Origin: Pseudomonas sp.
GTDB lineage: Bacteria; Pseudomonadota; Gammaproteobacteria; Pseudomonadales; Pseudomonadaceae
DNA: 64,000 nt
Direction: 5' to 3'
Assembly (NCBI RefSeq): GCF_030150285.1
Contig: NZ_JASLGE010000030.1
Location: forward strand, 29,845 to 93,844
Shown here: positions 35,001 through 44,035 of the stretch, piece after piece
Numbering within the stretch: position 1 is the stretch's first letter
Layout of the letters: every line of letters starts with the position of its first letter
Notes under the pieces: model-generated
Database searches by the model: none
The model's input: the letters and a program-made list of their open reading frames with translations, nothing else
What the model was told of the DNA's origin: nothing
Made by a program: the position numbers and the translations under genes

Positions 35001-36603
35001 ACAGTTTTTTTTGACCATTGGCCTCGCTGACAGGCTCCACCCGTCCCAACAGTGCGGGCGTGTGCAGCGGCGGCTTGATCGACGCCCACGCAGAACTGGC
35101 CCGCGCGCCAACGCCCATCACCAACAGGTTTTGCGCCACGGAGCCGAAGTGTTCCAGCGCTTGCGTCACCTCGCCGTGGCTCCAGTCTTCCACCCCGGTA
35201 TAGAGTTCGGACAGCAGTTGCACTGCGGCGGCCAGCAGCACCACTTCGCCCAACCCCGGCACAAAAAACGCCGCCAGGTTGAACAGCGGTTGCCCGGCTT
35301 CGAACAAAGCGACCAAACGCTGCAGTAAGGACTCGTCCGATTCATGGTCTGTGGGCACCGCAAGCGTGCGGGCGTTACTCAGGCTCAACGTCGAATACTG
35401 ACGGTACAGGGCAAACCAGGGCGGCTCACCCGTGTCATGTAACGTGATGTCCAGTTGGGCTTCGGTGCGCCATTCAATCACCGGCACACCGGATGTCGTC
35501 AGGCCCTTGAAGCGCAATGCCCGCTGCAATTGCTTCATCAGTGCCGCCTGGTAGCGCAGCTCCACGGTTTTTTTAAGCGCGGCGCGTGGAGCCGTTTCGC
35601 GCAAGCGCAGCGCAAACGCGTCATTGAAGTGCTGCAATGACGGGTATTCGTAAAGCGGGCGCTCTTTGTCATGAGGCATGTACACCATGCAGGGCAACTG
35701 GGTCTCGCCCGCCGTGGGCTTGCCGATAAACACCAGGGCACCGTACAACGGGCATTGCCCGTAGGTGCCGCTTTCAAGCTTGATGCTCAACAGGCTGAGG
35801 CTGCACACCCGCACCTCCCTCGAGCCCCAGCGCAGGTTCGGTTCGCCTTGCAACCATTGCAACAGCAAGGTGTAACCCGCGTGGGTGATCTCACGGGTCA
35901 GGTACGCCTTGTGGCTGAGCCATGCAAGGCGGCTTCTTTCATGGGCCAAAAATTGCGGCTGAAGGCTGGTGGCGAGCGCACTCTCCTGCGTGGCCTCCAC
36001 GGCAGGAAACACCGTGTGCAAATACCGCTGATACTGCTGCCCGACATTCAGCGTTCGACACATCCGGGCAAAGTCCAGCGGGTTGAGCCCTGAGCGTTTC
36101 GGGTTGGCGTGGCGCTCCAGAATAAAGGCCTCGCCACCCAATTCATCGCGCACCTCTTGGCTCGAGAAGTTCTGCAGGGCGGCTTCGAGCAAGCTTAGGT
36201 GCGTCATGTTGACGACGGGAATCAATGCCGTGGGCAACACAAACTGCACCGGATCTTTGATGGCATCGCCCAACGGGTTAAGCGGGAAGCGCTTGATCAG
36301 CACCAGCACATTGTGGTCCACGTCAAAAGGCGTATCCGTCAGGGTTTTGAGCGCATTGATCAGTAACGGTCGGGCAAACACAACCGGTGACTGGACCGCT
36401 GCCAGGCGTGCCGCGAAGGCCGTTTCGTCACGGTGATGATGGATCAGGGACTCAATGACCTGACGCTTGAGTGCGTTGTCGGCGGGTACCAGCCAGGCCG
36501 GCATGCGTTCCCGGGCCAGCGCCGAAAACTCATCTACGGCGGTCAGCGCCTGATCGTGTTCAGGCGCAGTACCGCCAGCAGAAGAAAGAGGAGGATCTAT
36601 CAT
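32041..36603 (-). CDS. Dermonecrotic-toxin-like/LRR protein with probable NEL E3 ubiquitin-ligase domain
   Basis: The 1520-residue protein has three parts. (1) An N-terminal region of the DUF6543 dermonecrotic-toxin type common in pseudomonads (FSALARERMPAWL near residue 27). It includes a hydrophobic stretch around 445-465 (FFVPGLGEVVLLAAAVQLL). (2) Leucine-rich repeats at about 1060-1180 (LDLSRNAI, LNLLGNPL, LDLRDNRI). (3) A helical C-terminal domain at about 1190-1510 with GSTCAEPAALTFSDFE, whose Cys1312 aligns by pattern with the catalytic Cys of IpaH/SspH NEL ligases. No signal peptide. GG in CAGGTCA upstream supports ATG 36603. Likely a secreted effector acting in eukaryotic cells; secretion route unknown. 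Confidence 0.78.
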   Translation of the reverse strand: MIDPPLSSAGGTAPEHDQALTAVDEFSALARERMPAWLVPADNALKRQVIESLIHHHRDETAFAARLAAVQSPVVFARPLLINALKTLTDTPFDVDHNVLVLIKRFPLNPLGDAIKDPVQFVLPTALIPVVNMTHLSLLEAALQNFSSQEVRDELGGEAFILERHANPKRSGLNPLDFARMCRTLNVGQQYQRYLHTVFPAVEATQESALATSLQPQFLAHERSRLAWLSHKAYLTREITHAGYTLLLQWLQGEPNLRWGSREVRVCSLSLLSIKLESGTYGQCPLYGALVFIGKPTAGETQLPCMVYMPHDKERPLYEYPSLQHFNDAFALRLRETAPRAALKKTVELRYQAALMKQLQRALRFKGLTTSGVPVIEWRTEAQLDITLHDTGEPPWFALYRQYSTLSLSNARTLAVPTDHESDESLLQRLVALFEAGQPLFNLAAFFVPGLGEVVLLAAAVQLLSELYTGVEDWSHGEVTQALEHFGSVAQNLLVMGVGARASSAWASIKPPLHTPALLGRVEPVSEANGQKKLFKVDLAPYRSPVVLEPALQPDAHGVYHVEGHQYVHIQGRPYEVVHTAQTQQWRLRHPVRPGAYAPLIESDNHGVWHLALERPVEWSKSHALHRASPHRFAFSEAKIEQMGHIVGTYEAALRWSHVQRERPPALVLDTLKRFNLAEEVERQIAREQAATGPSGSVTALTPAQKKARFDQRYASSERFSEGLMTTIHQQYPSLPASVVSEVAERAHVSEVKGFDRHGKVPLRLAEELRLYSHELKTVRALEGCFLDVADPTLTLKLVTAFFSQTSRGRHYVDKDPVLYRRPDNPGMTPLQALHALGLIKTDPGLRNEFARHVHNHPEQTRTALGLQPIKPWFRSPLRLANGRVGYPLGGERGEERTGLLVRRVQSIYPACTREQSLELISALESRRVWPESELVRLQLEHESLEDVLRTWCSVPLPEHSSAARRDVSPATIKRAVSSAIRRAWRRESRVLQDASAPSAYLESGRLSPADLPDLRGYLLDLTGMPAGDLPKLAGDFSHVSVLVMDDMALDSVPEQFLQSFTRVRWLSMQNNRLTRLPLALANMKSLQKLDLSRNAIELTAEGAAHLSELGNLKELNLLGNPLGLPVDVSNMSRLQYLNLRHTQATTWPIGVHALNTLKSLDLRDNRIREIPDAAFSAPQDLNAVTYLHDNPLTPAAEERLDSYARRTGINMGFVSERVHDRLSDLQRHAWLLSGDDATTTRLMAIWNNLEHDLAADDLRRFLGELRSTPAYVNESTRAAFIERVGGVLQALGENNELRESLIARIHQGSTCAEPAALTFSDFELLAAVAMVKLEASQPGHERKLLQLPRHLFRLNQVEGWAQYLRDERLAYRFLDGVGAQDEVSLQDLRLVMRMALAQPLALPRQPQADGYPHLPSMPAMGVNSIRRQVLLEEASGDQFLHFTGSRDFWVTFLKNKYSDRFARLHDTYMRQSNRVEFGPRAISDQVYQSSLEVIKAAYNAAEKDLITQLTRQEMTDHPL

Positions 36604-36695
36604 CGTGATGACCTGAAAAATGGAAACAGGTCATCACGTTATCGCGCAGCAGGCGGGCTCAAGCGGTAGCTATGTACCCACGCTGAGCGACCAGG

Positions 36696-37001
36696 TCAGT
36701 CCATCACCAACCGCGCCAGCTGCTGTTTGAGCCGCTGGTTTTCGGCGCGCAACTGCTTCACCTCATCGATCAGCTCCAGCGCCAGGGCGACACCTTCCCA
36801 CTCAATATGCAGGTCATCGCGCAGTTTGACGGCCCGTTTGGCGACGATTATTTCATAATCGTCAAAACGCCAAACATGCGGCGCATGGCCCTGAGGCTCG
36901 ATAATTCCGTGTTCGACAATTTCTATCACGTAAGTGGCCGGGATATTGGCCTCTTCGCAGAACGTTTCCATGTCCAGCTGAACGATCAGGGTGCTGCTCA
37001 T
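36696..37001 (-). CDS. cbpM: CbpM, chaperone-modulator protein
   Basis: The 101-residue MerR-like helix-turn-helix protein has ATYVIEIVEHGIIEPQG and a C-terminal coiled coil (LRAENQRLKQQLARL). CbpM binds the J-domain of CbpA and limits its co-chaperone and DNA-binding activity. It lies 2 bases after cbpA in the same direction. Confidence 0.92.
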   Translation of the reverse strand: MSSTLIVQLDMETFCEEANIPATYVIEIVEHGIIEPQGHAPHVWRFDDYEIIVAKRAVKLRDDLHIEWEGVALALELIDEVKQLRAENQRLKQQLARLVMD

Positions 37002-37003
37002 GA

Positions 37004-37915
37004 TCAGTTACTCCATTGAGCTCTCGGGTCAAATGCGGCGTTGTCAGCGAGTTCTTTCCACAAGGCCTGGGCCGCTTCGTCATTGTGCTTGGGCATGACC
37101 ACTTTCAACTGGGCGTACAAATCGCCCCGCTGGCCTTGCTTGTCCATCAGGCCGTGGCCTTTGATGCGCAGGCGCTGGCCATTCTGGCTGCCAGGACGAA
37201 TGGTCAGGTTCAGCTTGCTGGTCAGGGTGGGGACCGCCACTTTGGTGCCCATTGCCGCTTCCCACGGTGCCACGGGAACCGTGATCACCAGGTCGTGGCC
37301 TTCAACATCAAACATCGGGTGCGGCGCAAAGCGAATGATCAAGTACAGATCACCATTCGCGCCGCCACCTGCGCCCGGGCCGCCCTGGCCTTTGAGGCGA
37401 ATGCGCTCGCCATCAGTCACGCCGGCCGGGATCTTGACGTTAAGGGTCTTGCTGACGCCCCCCAGCTGGAAGCTGATGGGCTTCGATTCGCCGGACAAGG
37501 TTTCTTCAAGGAAAATCGGCAGTTCCATTTCTACATCCTGGCCACGACGACCTGCGCTGCGGCCCGACTGGCCACCGAATCCATTGCCACGCGAACCGAA
37601 AATCGAGCTGAAAAAGTCCGAGAAATCGCCCTGATCCTCGAAACCGCCGCTCGAATGGCCCTGCCAGCCCGGCGGCCCCTGGAAGGGTTGACCATGCTGA
37701 CCGTATTTACGAATTTCATCGTATTCCGCGCGTTTTTCGGCACTTTTCAGCGCTTCATACGCTTCGTTGACGTCCTTGAATTTCTCTTCGGCGTCTTTTT
37801 CCTTGCTCACATCCGGGTGGTACTTGCGCGCCAGCTTGCGATAAGCGGTCTTGATCGCTTTATCGTCTGCCGTAGGCTCGACACCCAGGATCTTGTAATA
37901 GTCTTTGAAGTCCAT
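37004..37915 (-). CDS. cbpA: CbpA, DnaJ-like co-chaperone/curved DNA-binding protein
   Basis: The 303-residue protein has an N-terminal J-domain (MDFKDYYKILGVEPTADD, HPD motif at about residue 34), a G/F-rich linker (QGHSSGGFEDQGDF) and two C-terminal beta domains without a zinc finger, as in CbpA. It stimulates DnaK. ATG 37915 is the conserved start; the frame upstream to 38041 is not homologous. It is paired with cbpM. Confidence 0.94.
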   Translation of the reverse strand: MDFKDYYKILGVEPTADDKAIKTAYRKLARKYHPDVSKEKDAEEKFKDVNEAYEALKSAEKRAEYDEIRKYGQHGQPFQGPPGWQGHSSGGFEDQGDFSDFFSSIFGSRGNGFGGQSGRSAGRRGQDVEMELPIFLEETLSGESKPISFQLGGVSKTLNVKIPAGVTDGERIRLKGQGGPGAGGGANGDLYLIIRFAPHPMFDVEGHDLVITVPVAPWEAAMGTKVAVPTLTSKLNLTIRPGSQNGQRLRIKGHGLMDKQGQRGDLYAQLKVVMPKHNDEAAQALWKELADNAAFDPRAQWSN

Positions 37916-38212
37916 GTAAGGATCACCATCCGTTATCAATGTCGTGCCGTTCAGGTACCCGGAATGCGCGGGCCGGGCCTGTCGATCGAGCGATCTCAAC
38001 CGTGTGACTGAACGGCGCTGCAAAAGTTTATCGGCAGTCAACGGGCTTCTCTGAATCGCCTGCCACCCCTCAAGCCAATGCCTTGAAGTTTGGGGGTCAA
38101 GGATAGTCTTTCAAGAGCATTAAAACCTGCGAATTAACGAATACTCGCCCTTCGATTCTCTGAGCGTCTGGCATACACTGCGCGGCCGTTTTTTAACCGG
38201 AACACGATAGAC

Positions 38213-39478
38213 ATGAAAAGCGCCTCTGCAGCACGTGCCTGCGGCATCGACTTCGGCACGTCCAACTCCACTGTCGGCTGGCTTCGCCCGGGCGTGGAAA
38301 CGCTCATTGCGTTGGAGGATGACAAGATCACCCTGCCCTCCGTGGTGTTCTTCAATATTGAAGAACGCCGCCCGGTGTACGGTCGTCTGGCGCTGCATGA
38401 GTACCTGGAGGGCTATGAAGGCCGCCTGATGCGCTCGCTCAAAAGCCTGCTGGGTTCCAAGCTGATCAAGCACGACACCAGCGTGCTGGGCACGGCGATG
38501 CCGTTCAAGGACCTGCTGGGCCTGTTTATCGGTCAGCTTAAAAAGCGCGCCGAAGCGACCGCCGGTCGCGAATTCGAAGAAGTGGTACTGGGGCGCCCGG
38601 TGTTTTTCGTCGATGACGACCCGCTGGCCGACCAGGAAGCCGAAAACACCCTGACCGACGTGGCCCGCGCCATCGGCTTCAAGGAAGTGTCGTTCCAGTA
38701 CGAACCCATTGCGGCGGCCTTCGACTACGAGTCGACCATCGAGCGCGAAGAACTGGTGCTGATTGTCGACATCGGCGGGGGTACGTCCGACTTCTCGCTG
38801 GTGCGCCTGTCGCCCGAGCGCCGAGGCCTGGACAACCGCCAGGACGACATCCTGGCCACCGGCGGCGTACACGTGGGCGGGACCGACTTCGACAAACAAC
38901 TGAGCCTGCAAGGCGTGATGCCGCTGTTTGGCTACGGCAGCCGCATGAAAAGCGGCGCGTACATGCCCACCAGCCATCACCTGAACCTGGCGACCTGGCA
39001 CACCATCAACTCGGTGTACGCGCAAAAAACCCAACTGGCCTTGGGCAACATGCGTTACGACATCGAAGACACCGGCGGCATCGACCGTCTGTTCAAGTTG
39101 ATCGAACAACGTGCCGGTCACTGGTTGGCGATGGAAATTGAAGAAACCAAAATCGAACTGACCCACAACGACAGCCGCCATTTGCCGCTGGACCGCATCG
39201 AAACGGGCCTGAGCGTTGACCTGAGCCGGGCCATGTTCGAAGCGTCGATCGACAACCAACTGGAACGCATCCGCAACAGCGTGACCCAGTTGCTGAACAG
39301 CGCGGGCGTGGGGGTCGAACAGGTCGACACGGTCTTCTTTACGGGCGGTTCAAGCGGCATCCCGGCATTGCGCCAGAGCGTGTCAGCCATGCTGCCCAAC
39401 GCCCACCACGTAGAAGGCAACATCTTTGGCAGCATCGGCAGCGGCTTGGCGATTGACGCTAAAAAACGTTATGGCTAG
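38213..39478 (+). CDS. yegD: YegD-like Hsp70-family chaperone
   Basis: The 421-residue protein has the actin/Hsp70 ATPase signature GIDFGTSNSTVGW (residues 11-23), VDIGGGTSDFS and FFTGGSSGIPALR, but no substrate-binding domain or lid, matching YegD. It diverges from the cbpA-cbpM chaperone genes with 297 bases between; this space shows no recognisable sigma-32 promoter. Role probably protein quality control; substrates are not known. Confidence 0.9.
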   Translation: MKSASAARACGIDFGTSNSTVGWLRPGVETLIALEDDKITLPSVVFFNIEERRPVYGRLALHEYLEGYEGRLMRSLKSLLGSKLIKHDTSVLGTAMPFKDLLGLFIGQLKKRAEATAGREFEEVVLGRPVFFVDDDPLADQEAENTLTDVARAIGFKEVSFQYEPIAAAFDYESTIEREELVLIVDIGGGTSDFSLVRLSPERRGLDNRQDDILATGGVHVGGTDFDKQLSLQGVMPLFGYGSRMKSGAYMPTSHHLNLATWHTINSVYAQKTQLALGNMRYDIEDTGGIDRLFKLIEQRAGHWLAMEIEETKIELTHNDSRHLPLDRIETGLSVDLSRAMFEASIDNQLERIRNSVTQLLNSAGVGVEQVDTVFFTGGSSGIPALRQSVSAMLPNAHHVEGNIFGSIGSGLAIDAKKRYG

Positions 39479-39492
39479 AAGCCGAAGCTCTC

Positions 39493-39569
39493 GTAGTCGC
39501 TGACGAGGCACGAAGGCTGCGATCCGGCAGTGACACTAATCGCAGCCTTCGTACCTCGTCAGCGACTAC
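39493..39569. repeat. Long inverted repeat of the GTAGTCGCTG family
   Basis: GTAGTCGCTGACGAGG and ACGAAGGCTGCGA pair with TCGCAGCCTTCGT and CCTCGTCAGCGACTAC, leaving a loop of about 17 bases. It sits between two convergent genes and may act as a bidirectional terminator. A relative is at 56246-56337. Confidence 0.88.
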
Positions 39570-39585
39570 AGAACCTGTTCACGCC

Positions 39586-40596
39586 TCACACCAAACCCAT
39601 CTGCTTGAGTTCGCTCTTCAAGTACGCGTAGTAGATCGGCCCGGCCACCACGCCGGGCAGGCCGAAGGCCGCTTCGAACACCAACATCGCCAACAACAAT
39701 TCCCACGATTTGGCGCTGATTTGCCCGCCCACGATTTTCGCGTTCAGAAAGTATTCCAGCTTGTGGATAACGATCAGGTAAGCCAACGCGCCCACCGCCA
39801 CCCAGATCGACAGCGATAACCCGACGATGGTGATCAAGGTGTTGGAGATCAGGTTGCCGATGACCGGCAGCAAGCCCAGCAGGAACGTCAGCACAATCAG
39901 GGTTTTGGTCAGCGGTAGGTGGACGTCCAGCAGCGGCAGGATCACCGCCAGGAAGATGCCGGTGAACACGGTGTTGAGCAGGGCGATTTTGATCTGGGCA
40001 AACACGATGTTGCGAAACGCCTGCACCAGCAGGTGCAACCGTTCGAACAAAGCACCCGCCAGCGGCTTGCGGCGGCTCACGTCCGGGATGCGCTGCAGGG
40101 CAATGATCGCGCCCAGCACCATGCCGATCAGCAGGGTGACGAACATGTGCGCCGCGTCCTTGCCCACCAGTTGCAGGTCGCTGAGGTGTTTGTTACCCCA
40201 ATCACCAATGGCGACGCGAAACTCCGCCGCGCTGGCCGGCAGGTAGCTGTCCAGGAACGGCGGCAATTGCCCGCGCGCCCTGTCGACCACGGCCATGAAT
40301 TTGTTCAGCGAGGCACCCGGGTTCTCGGCCTCATGCAGCAGAAAACTGATGGCACCGGCGAAGATCAACGCCAGCGCACTGACCACCAACGTTCCCAACA
40401 AAGCCACCGCCAGCCAGCGCGCGCGCCGCCCGGCGATCAGCCGCTGCAATTGGGGGGTCAGCATATTGACCAGCTCGAACACCAGCAAACCGGCCAGCAG
40501 GCTGGGCAACAACCGCAATGGAAAAACCAGCAACAGGCCAACGGCAATGATCACGTAGCTGGCCAGAACAATGTGACGCTGGGAAAACGATGGCAT
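39586..40596 (-). CDS. AI-2E family transporter (PerM/YdiK-like permease)
   Basis: The 336-residue protein has about eight membrane helices, beginning ASYVIIAVGLLLVFPL and with the family-typical LLPVIGNLISNTLITIVGL and GLPGVVAGPIYYAYLK near the C-terminus. The family covers exporters and antiporters; the substrate cannot be told. It is convergent with yegD across a hairpin repeat. Confidence 0.88.
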   Translation of the reverse strand: MPSFSQRHIVLASYVIIAVGLLLVFPLRLLPSLLAGLLVFELVNMLTPQLQRLIAGRRARWLAVALLGTLVVSALALIFAGAISFLLHEAENPGASLNKFMAVVDRARGQLPPFLDSYLPASAAEFRVAIGDWGNKHLSDLQLVGKDAAHMFVTLLIGMVLGAIIALQRIPDVSRRKPLAGALFERLHLLVQAFRNIVFAQIKIALLNTVFTGIFLAVILPLLDVHLPLTKTLIVLTFLLGLLPVIGNLISNTLITIVGLSLSIWVAVGALAYLIVIHKLEYFLNAKIVGGQISAKSWELLLAMLVFEAAFGLPGVVAGPIYYAYLKSELKQMGLV

Positions 40597-40699
40597 ACAG
40601 CCTCAAAACAAGCAGCGCGAAAGGACAGGCAGTCTGCCAGCCTTCAACCAGGATCACTACAAAATGTGACAGCCAAGAACAAGCACACCGCCCCCATCG

Positions 40700-40764
40700 C
40701 GCAGGAGCGGGCTTGCTCGCGATCTTCTGACCTTTAACCCGTCGCGAGCCATCGAGCGTCGACC
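40700..40764. repeat. REP palindrome, diverged copy
   Basis: CAGGAGCGGGCTTGCTCGCG at left and GTCGCGAGCCATCGAGCGTC at right, between the PsiF gene and the permease. Confidence 0.75.
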
Positions 40765-40768
40765 CCGT

Positions 40769-41050
40769 TTATTTTTTCTTCAGGCAATCGCTCATAAACG
40801 CTTTGCGCGCATCGCCCTTCAGCGCCTGCTCGCCGGCCGTGGCGTTACAGGTTTTCATTTTGTCCTGTTGTGTGGCGGGCTTGGCTTTCAGGCAGGTGCT
40901 CATAAAGGCCTTGCGCTCATCCCCCTTGAGCGCCTGGCCGCTGGCATCGGCATTACATTGGGTCATTTTGTTTTGCTGGGCCGTGGCCGCAAAACCTTGG
41001 GCACTCAGCAACACGCCCAGCAGCAAAACTGGAATACAGCGCATTTTCAT
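40769..41050 (-). CDS. PsiF-repeat periplasmic protein
   Basis: The 93-residue protein has a signal peptide (to about QGFA) and two PsiF repeats: CNADASGQALKGDERKAFM..CL at about 32-53 and CNATAGEQALKGDARKAFM..CL at about 67-90. The family is linked to phosphate starvation in E. coli, but its molecular role is unknown. ATG 41050 has GGAGAG 5 bases upstream; the frame before it is not conserved-looking. Confidence 0.9.
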   Translation of the reverse strand: MKMRCIPVLLLGVLLSAQGFAATAQQNKMTQCNADASGQALKGDERKAFMSTCLKAKPATQQDKMKTCNATAGEQALKGDARKAFMSDCLKKK

Positions 41051-41185
41051 GGCGTCTCTCCTTTTTGCCGCACCGAAAGGCGGCGGGCATGGATGAAGTG
41101 TAGACAAATTTCGTTACACCTCCTGGCCACCCTGACCCGACAGGCGAGTGGTCTGTACGGTATGGGTGCGGTGTCATCCAGGGCA

Positions 41186-43252
41186 TTACTTCACGGTTTT
41201 GGGCACTTTACCCTGCTGCATTTGCTGCAACAGCGTCGTGCATTCGTTCGGCTCGCCACCGCTGGGGGCGATCAGGGCCAACAGGCCCGCGGCCGGGCCG
41301 GCAATCACGCCCAGCGCCACCATGCCCGCACCGCGCAGCAATAACGGGACGGCTTGCACCCCCGCTGACGGGTTGGCAAATGTGCCACGCACGTACAACG
41401 GCGAACGTAACGAAAACAGGCGCAGGCCTTTGGACTCAGGGGTGATGGTGAGGTCGAGCCTCTCGGTGGCAAGGTTGACCGTGCCGTCGATGTAGATGAT
41501 CGCGTTCTCGGTATCGAACACAAACAGGTGCGTACTGGCCAGGCCTTGCTTGATGCCAAAGTTGGCGGCCGCGCAGTTGATCTTGACGTCTTCGTCGCCA
41601 AAGATTTTGTCGACCAGGTAGTTACCCACGTTCAAGCCGGCAATTTCCATCAGGCTGCGGCTGATAGCCCCGTCGTTGATGATCATCTTCAGGTCACCGT
41701 TGGCCGTGGCCAGCAGCTTGGCGACGGAGTTGCCGGTGCCGGCAATCGTGGCATCGCCATTGAGCTCACCGAAACTGGTTTTCATCGGCTCGAACGTGGG
41801 GAACAGCTGTTTGAGCTTGAAGTTACGCGCGGTCAGCCGCGCCTGGCCCTGCAACGGGGTGTCACGGCCATTGAGGCGGATCTGGGCATCCAGCTTGCCG
41901 CCCGCGATGCCGAACCGCAGCGGCTCAAGGCTCAATTCACCGTCCTTGAGCACCAGGTGGGTGTACAGGTCGGTAAACGGCAACTCGGCGCTCTGCACGA
42001 TGCGCTTGCCGGTGAATTCCACATCGGCGTCCATGTCGCGCCAGCGCTCGGTGCGGAACTCTTCCACCGGCAACACCTTGCCCGCGGGCTGTTTACTTTC
42101 GCCACCCCGGGCCTTCTGCTTCGCGTTGGAATCGGCACCGATCAGCGGGGCCAAGTCACTCATCAGCAGTTGGTTGGACACCAGCACGCCCTTCAACAGC
42201 GGGCGCGGCTGGCTGGCGGTGTAGCTCAGGTTGCCGTGTATGTCGCTGTCACCGATCTTGCCGTTGAAGTTGTCGTAGGTGAATTGCGCCCCGCTCGACT
42301 CCCGCAGCTTGGCCGTCAAATGCCCGTCGGTGGCGTAAGGCGGTGAGTCCGGCAAGGTCACGCCGGTCAACGGGTACAGGTTGCTCAGGCTGGTACCCGC
42401 CAGTTTCAGGCGCAGGTCCAGCGCCCCCAGGTTCAACGGCTCCGTCAGGGTGCCGGCCAATGACACCTGGTTGTCGCCAATATTGACGTGCGCTTGCAGC
42501 GGGAATGGCTGTGAGGCGTCCTGCAAGGCCAGTAAACCGCCGATCTTGCCAGTGCCGTCGAGTTTCTGACCGTGGTAATGGCCTTTCACCTTCAGGGCAA
42601 ACGCATAGTCTTGCGGCGCGGCCCCCTTCTCCTGAACCTTTTCGGCTTCTTTCTCACCCACGATGTCTTTAAACGGCACCGGTTTGCCCAAGGAGTCGAT
42701 CAGCACGTCGAGCCGGGTGTTCAGGGGCTGGTCGTTCAGGGTGACCTGGCCCTTGTCAAAGCCGATGGCTCCAATGTCCATACGCCAAGCGGAAGGCTCG
42801 GCGTTCGGGTCTTGGGGGTCAAAGGTAAAGGTCCAGTTGGCCCGGCCATCGGCCAGGCGCTCCAGGTGCGCAGTGGGCTCAGTCAGGTCGATACGCGGGA
42901 TGGCCACGGTGTGGGCCAGCAGTGGCAGCGGTGACAGCCGCAACTCGACCTTTTTCAAACGGGCCATTTGCGGCGTTTTCGACCAGTCGGGGTTGCCCAA
43001 GGTCAGGTCTTCGGCAATCACATGGGGCCACGGCACCCAGGCCCGCCAGCCACCCTCACCTTCTTCACGCTGCCAGCGCACTGCCAGGTTGCCATTAATG
43101 GCAAACGGGCGATGCAGCACTTCAGACACTTTGGCGTTGAGGGTCGGCTTGATGCGGTTCCAGTCGAACGTTGCGAGGATCACCAGCAACACGACCACCA
43201 ACAGGACAAACAGGCCAATGACCCAGGCAAGGACTTTACGGGTACGTGTCAT
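41186..43252 (-). CDS. AsmA family protein
   Basis: The 688-residue protein has one N-terminal membrane helix (VLAWVIGLFVLLVVVLLVI, residues 7-25), then FDWNRIKPTLNAKVSE typical of AsmA and a C-terminal AsmA-like domain (SRSLMEIAGLNVGNYL, GTVNLATERLDLTI). Such bridge-like proteins are linked to phospholipid transport or outer-membrane assembly. AAGGAG 8 bases before ATG 43252 decides the start. Confidence 0.9.
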   Translation of the reverse strand: MTRTRKVLAWVIGLFVLLVVVLLVILATFDWNRIKPTLNAKVSEVLHRPFAINGNLAVRWQREEGEGGWRAWVPWPHVIAEDLTLGNPDWSKTPQMARLKKVELRLSPLPLLAHTVAIPRIDLTEPTAHLERLADGRANWTFTFDPQDPNAEPSAWRMDIGAIGFDKGQVTLNDQPLNTRLDVLIDSLGKPVPFKDIVGEKEAEKVQEKGAAPQDYAFALKVKGHYHGQKLDGTGKIGGLLALQDASQPFPLQAHVNIGDNQVSLAGTLTEPLNLGALDLRLKLAGTSLSNLYPLTGVTLPDSPPYATDGHLTAKLRESSGAQFTYDNFNGKIGDSDIHGNLSYTASQPRPLLKGVLVSNQLLMSDLAPLIGADSNAKQKARGGESKQPAGKVLPVEEFRTERWRDMDADVEFTGKRIVQSAELPFTDLYTHLVLKDGELSLEPLRFGIAGGKLDAQIRLNGRDTPLQGQARLTARNFKLKQLFPTFEPMKTSFGELNGDATIAGTGNSVAKLLATANGDLKMIINDGAISRSLMEIAGLNVGNYLVDKIFGDEDVKINCAAANFGIKQGLASTHLFVFDTENAIIYIDGTVNLATERLDLTITPESKGLRLFSLRSPLYVRGTFANPSAGVQAVPLLLRGAGMVALGVIAGPAAGLLALIAPSGGEPNECTTLLQQMQQGKVPKTVK

Positions 43253-43507
43253 GCCACGGCTCCTTGATGACAATTAAACGTCCATTCTAGACGTTGATAA
43301 CGATACGACTGACAAAGGCCCCCCAAGGTTTAACCCGGCGTCCACTTTCGCAGAAGCAGCCCTTAAAGGCTCAGGCTAGAGCGCTCAAACCTGGGAAATC
43401 AATTTGGTTGATGATGACCATCGGCCGTATGAACTTTGATAATAAATAGGCAAGCGTAGCATTGGCACCACTACCACCCAGTTGCACCGCTACGGAGAAC
43501 ACACCTC

Positions 43508-43915
43508 ATGAAACGCCCAGTACTGCTTGGCCTGACTCTTTCACTGTTGGCTATCAATGCCTACGCCCTGCCAGCAGACGATCAAGCGACACCGATGATT
43601 CAGCCTGCCTCGAGCACCCTGAGCCAACCCCTCAACCCTGTGGCCGAAGACGGCGCACAGCGTACGCTGAACCAGCAAAACCCTGTGGCTGAAGACGGCT
43701 CACAACGCACGCTGAACCAGCAAAACCGCGTGGCCGAAGACGGCGCACAACGTACGTTGAACCAGCAAAACCGTGTGGCCGAAGACGGCGCACAGCGCAC
43801 GCTGAACCAGCAAAATCCCGTGGCTGAAGACGGCTACAGTCGCACGCGCAGCAGCAACTTCATAGCTGAAGGTGGCGCGGACCGTCTGGCAGAAAGAAAT
43901 CAACGGGCCAGCTAA
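43508..43915 (+). CDS. Secreted protein of tandem 15-residue repeats
   Basis: The 135-residue protein has a signal peptide (to about NAYA|LPADD) and then four near-identical 15-residue units N(P/R)VAEDG(A/S)QRTLNQQ at 43-102, a degenerate fifth (NPVAEDGYSRTRSSN) and a tail FIAEGGADRLAERNQRAS. In DNA the repeat is 45 bases (43634-43813). Related small secreted proteins with VAEGGADR motifs occur in pseudomonads; function unknown. GGAG lies 10 bases before the ATG. Copy number may vary between strains. Confidence 0.85.
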   Translation: MKRPVLLGLTLSLLAINAYALPADDQATPMIQPASSTLSQPLNPVAEDGAQRTLNQQNPVAEDGSQRTLNQQNRVAEDGAQRTLNQQNRVAEDGAQRTLNQQNPVAEDGYSRTRSSNFIAEGGADRLAERNQRAS

Positions 43916-44035
43916 GTCAGGGGTTTCAGCAACCCACGTGCTCGCGAAAGCGTCGCCCTTCCAACGCACCGTTCGACGCCGTCAAAGCCGATTTGCTAGA
44001 GTGCGCGGCTGTACTTGTCTGGAACCTCAGCCCCA

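Noticed and set aside
37920..38212. Sigma-32 heat-shock promoter between cbpA and yegD
   Set aside because: CTTGAA-like pieces occur near 38083, but no CCCCAT -10 element at proper spacing on either strand.
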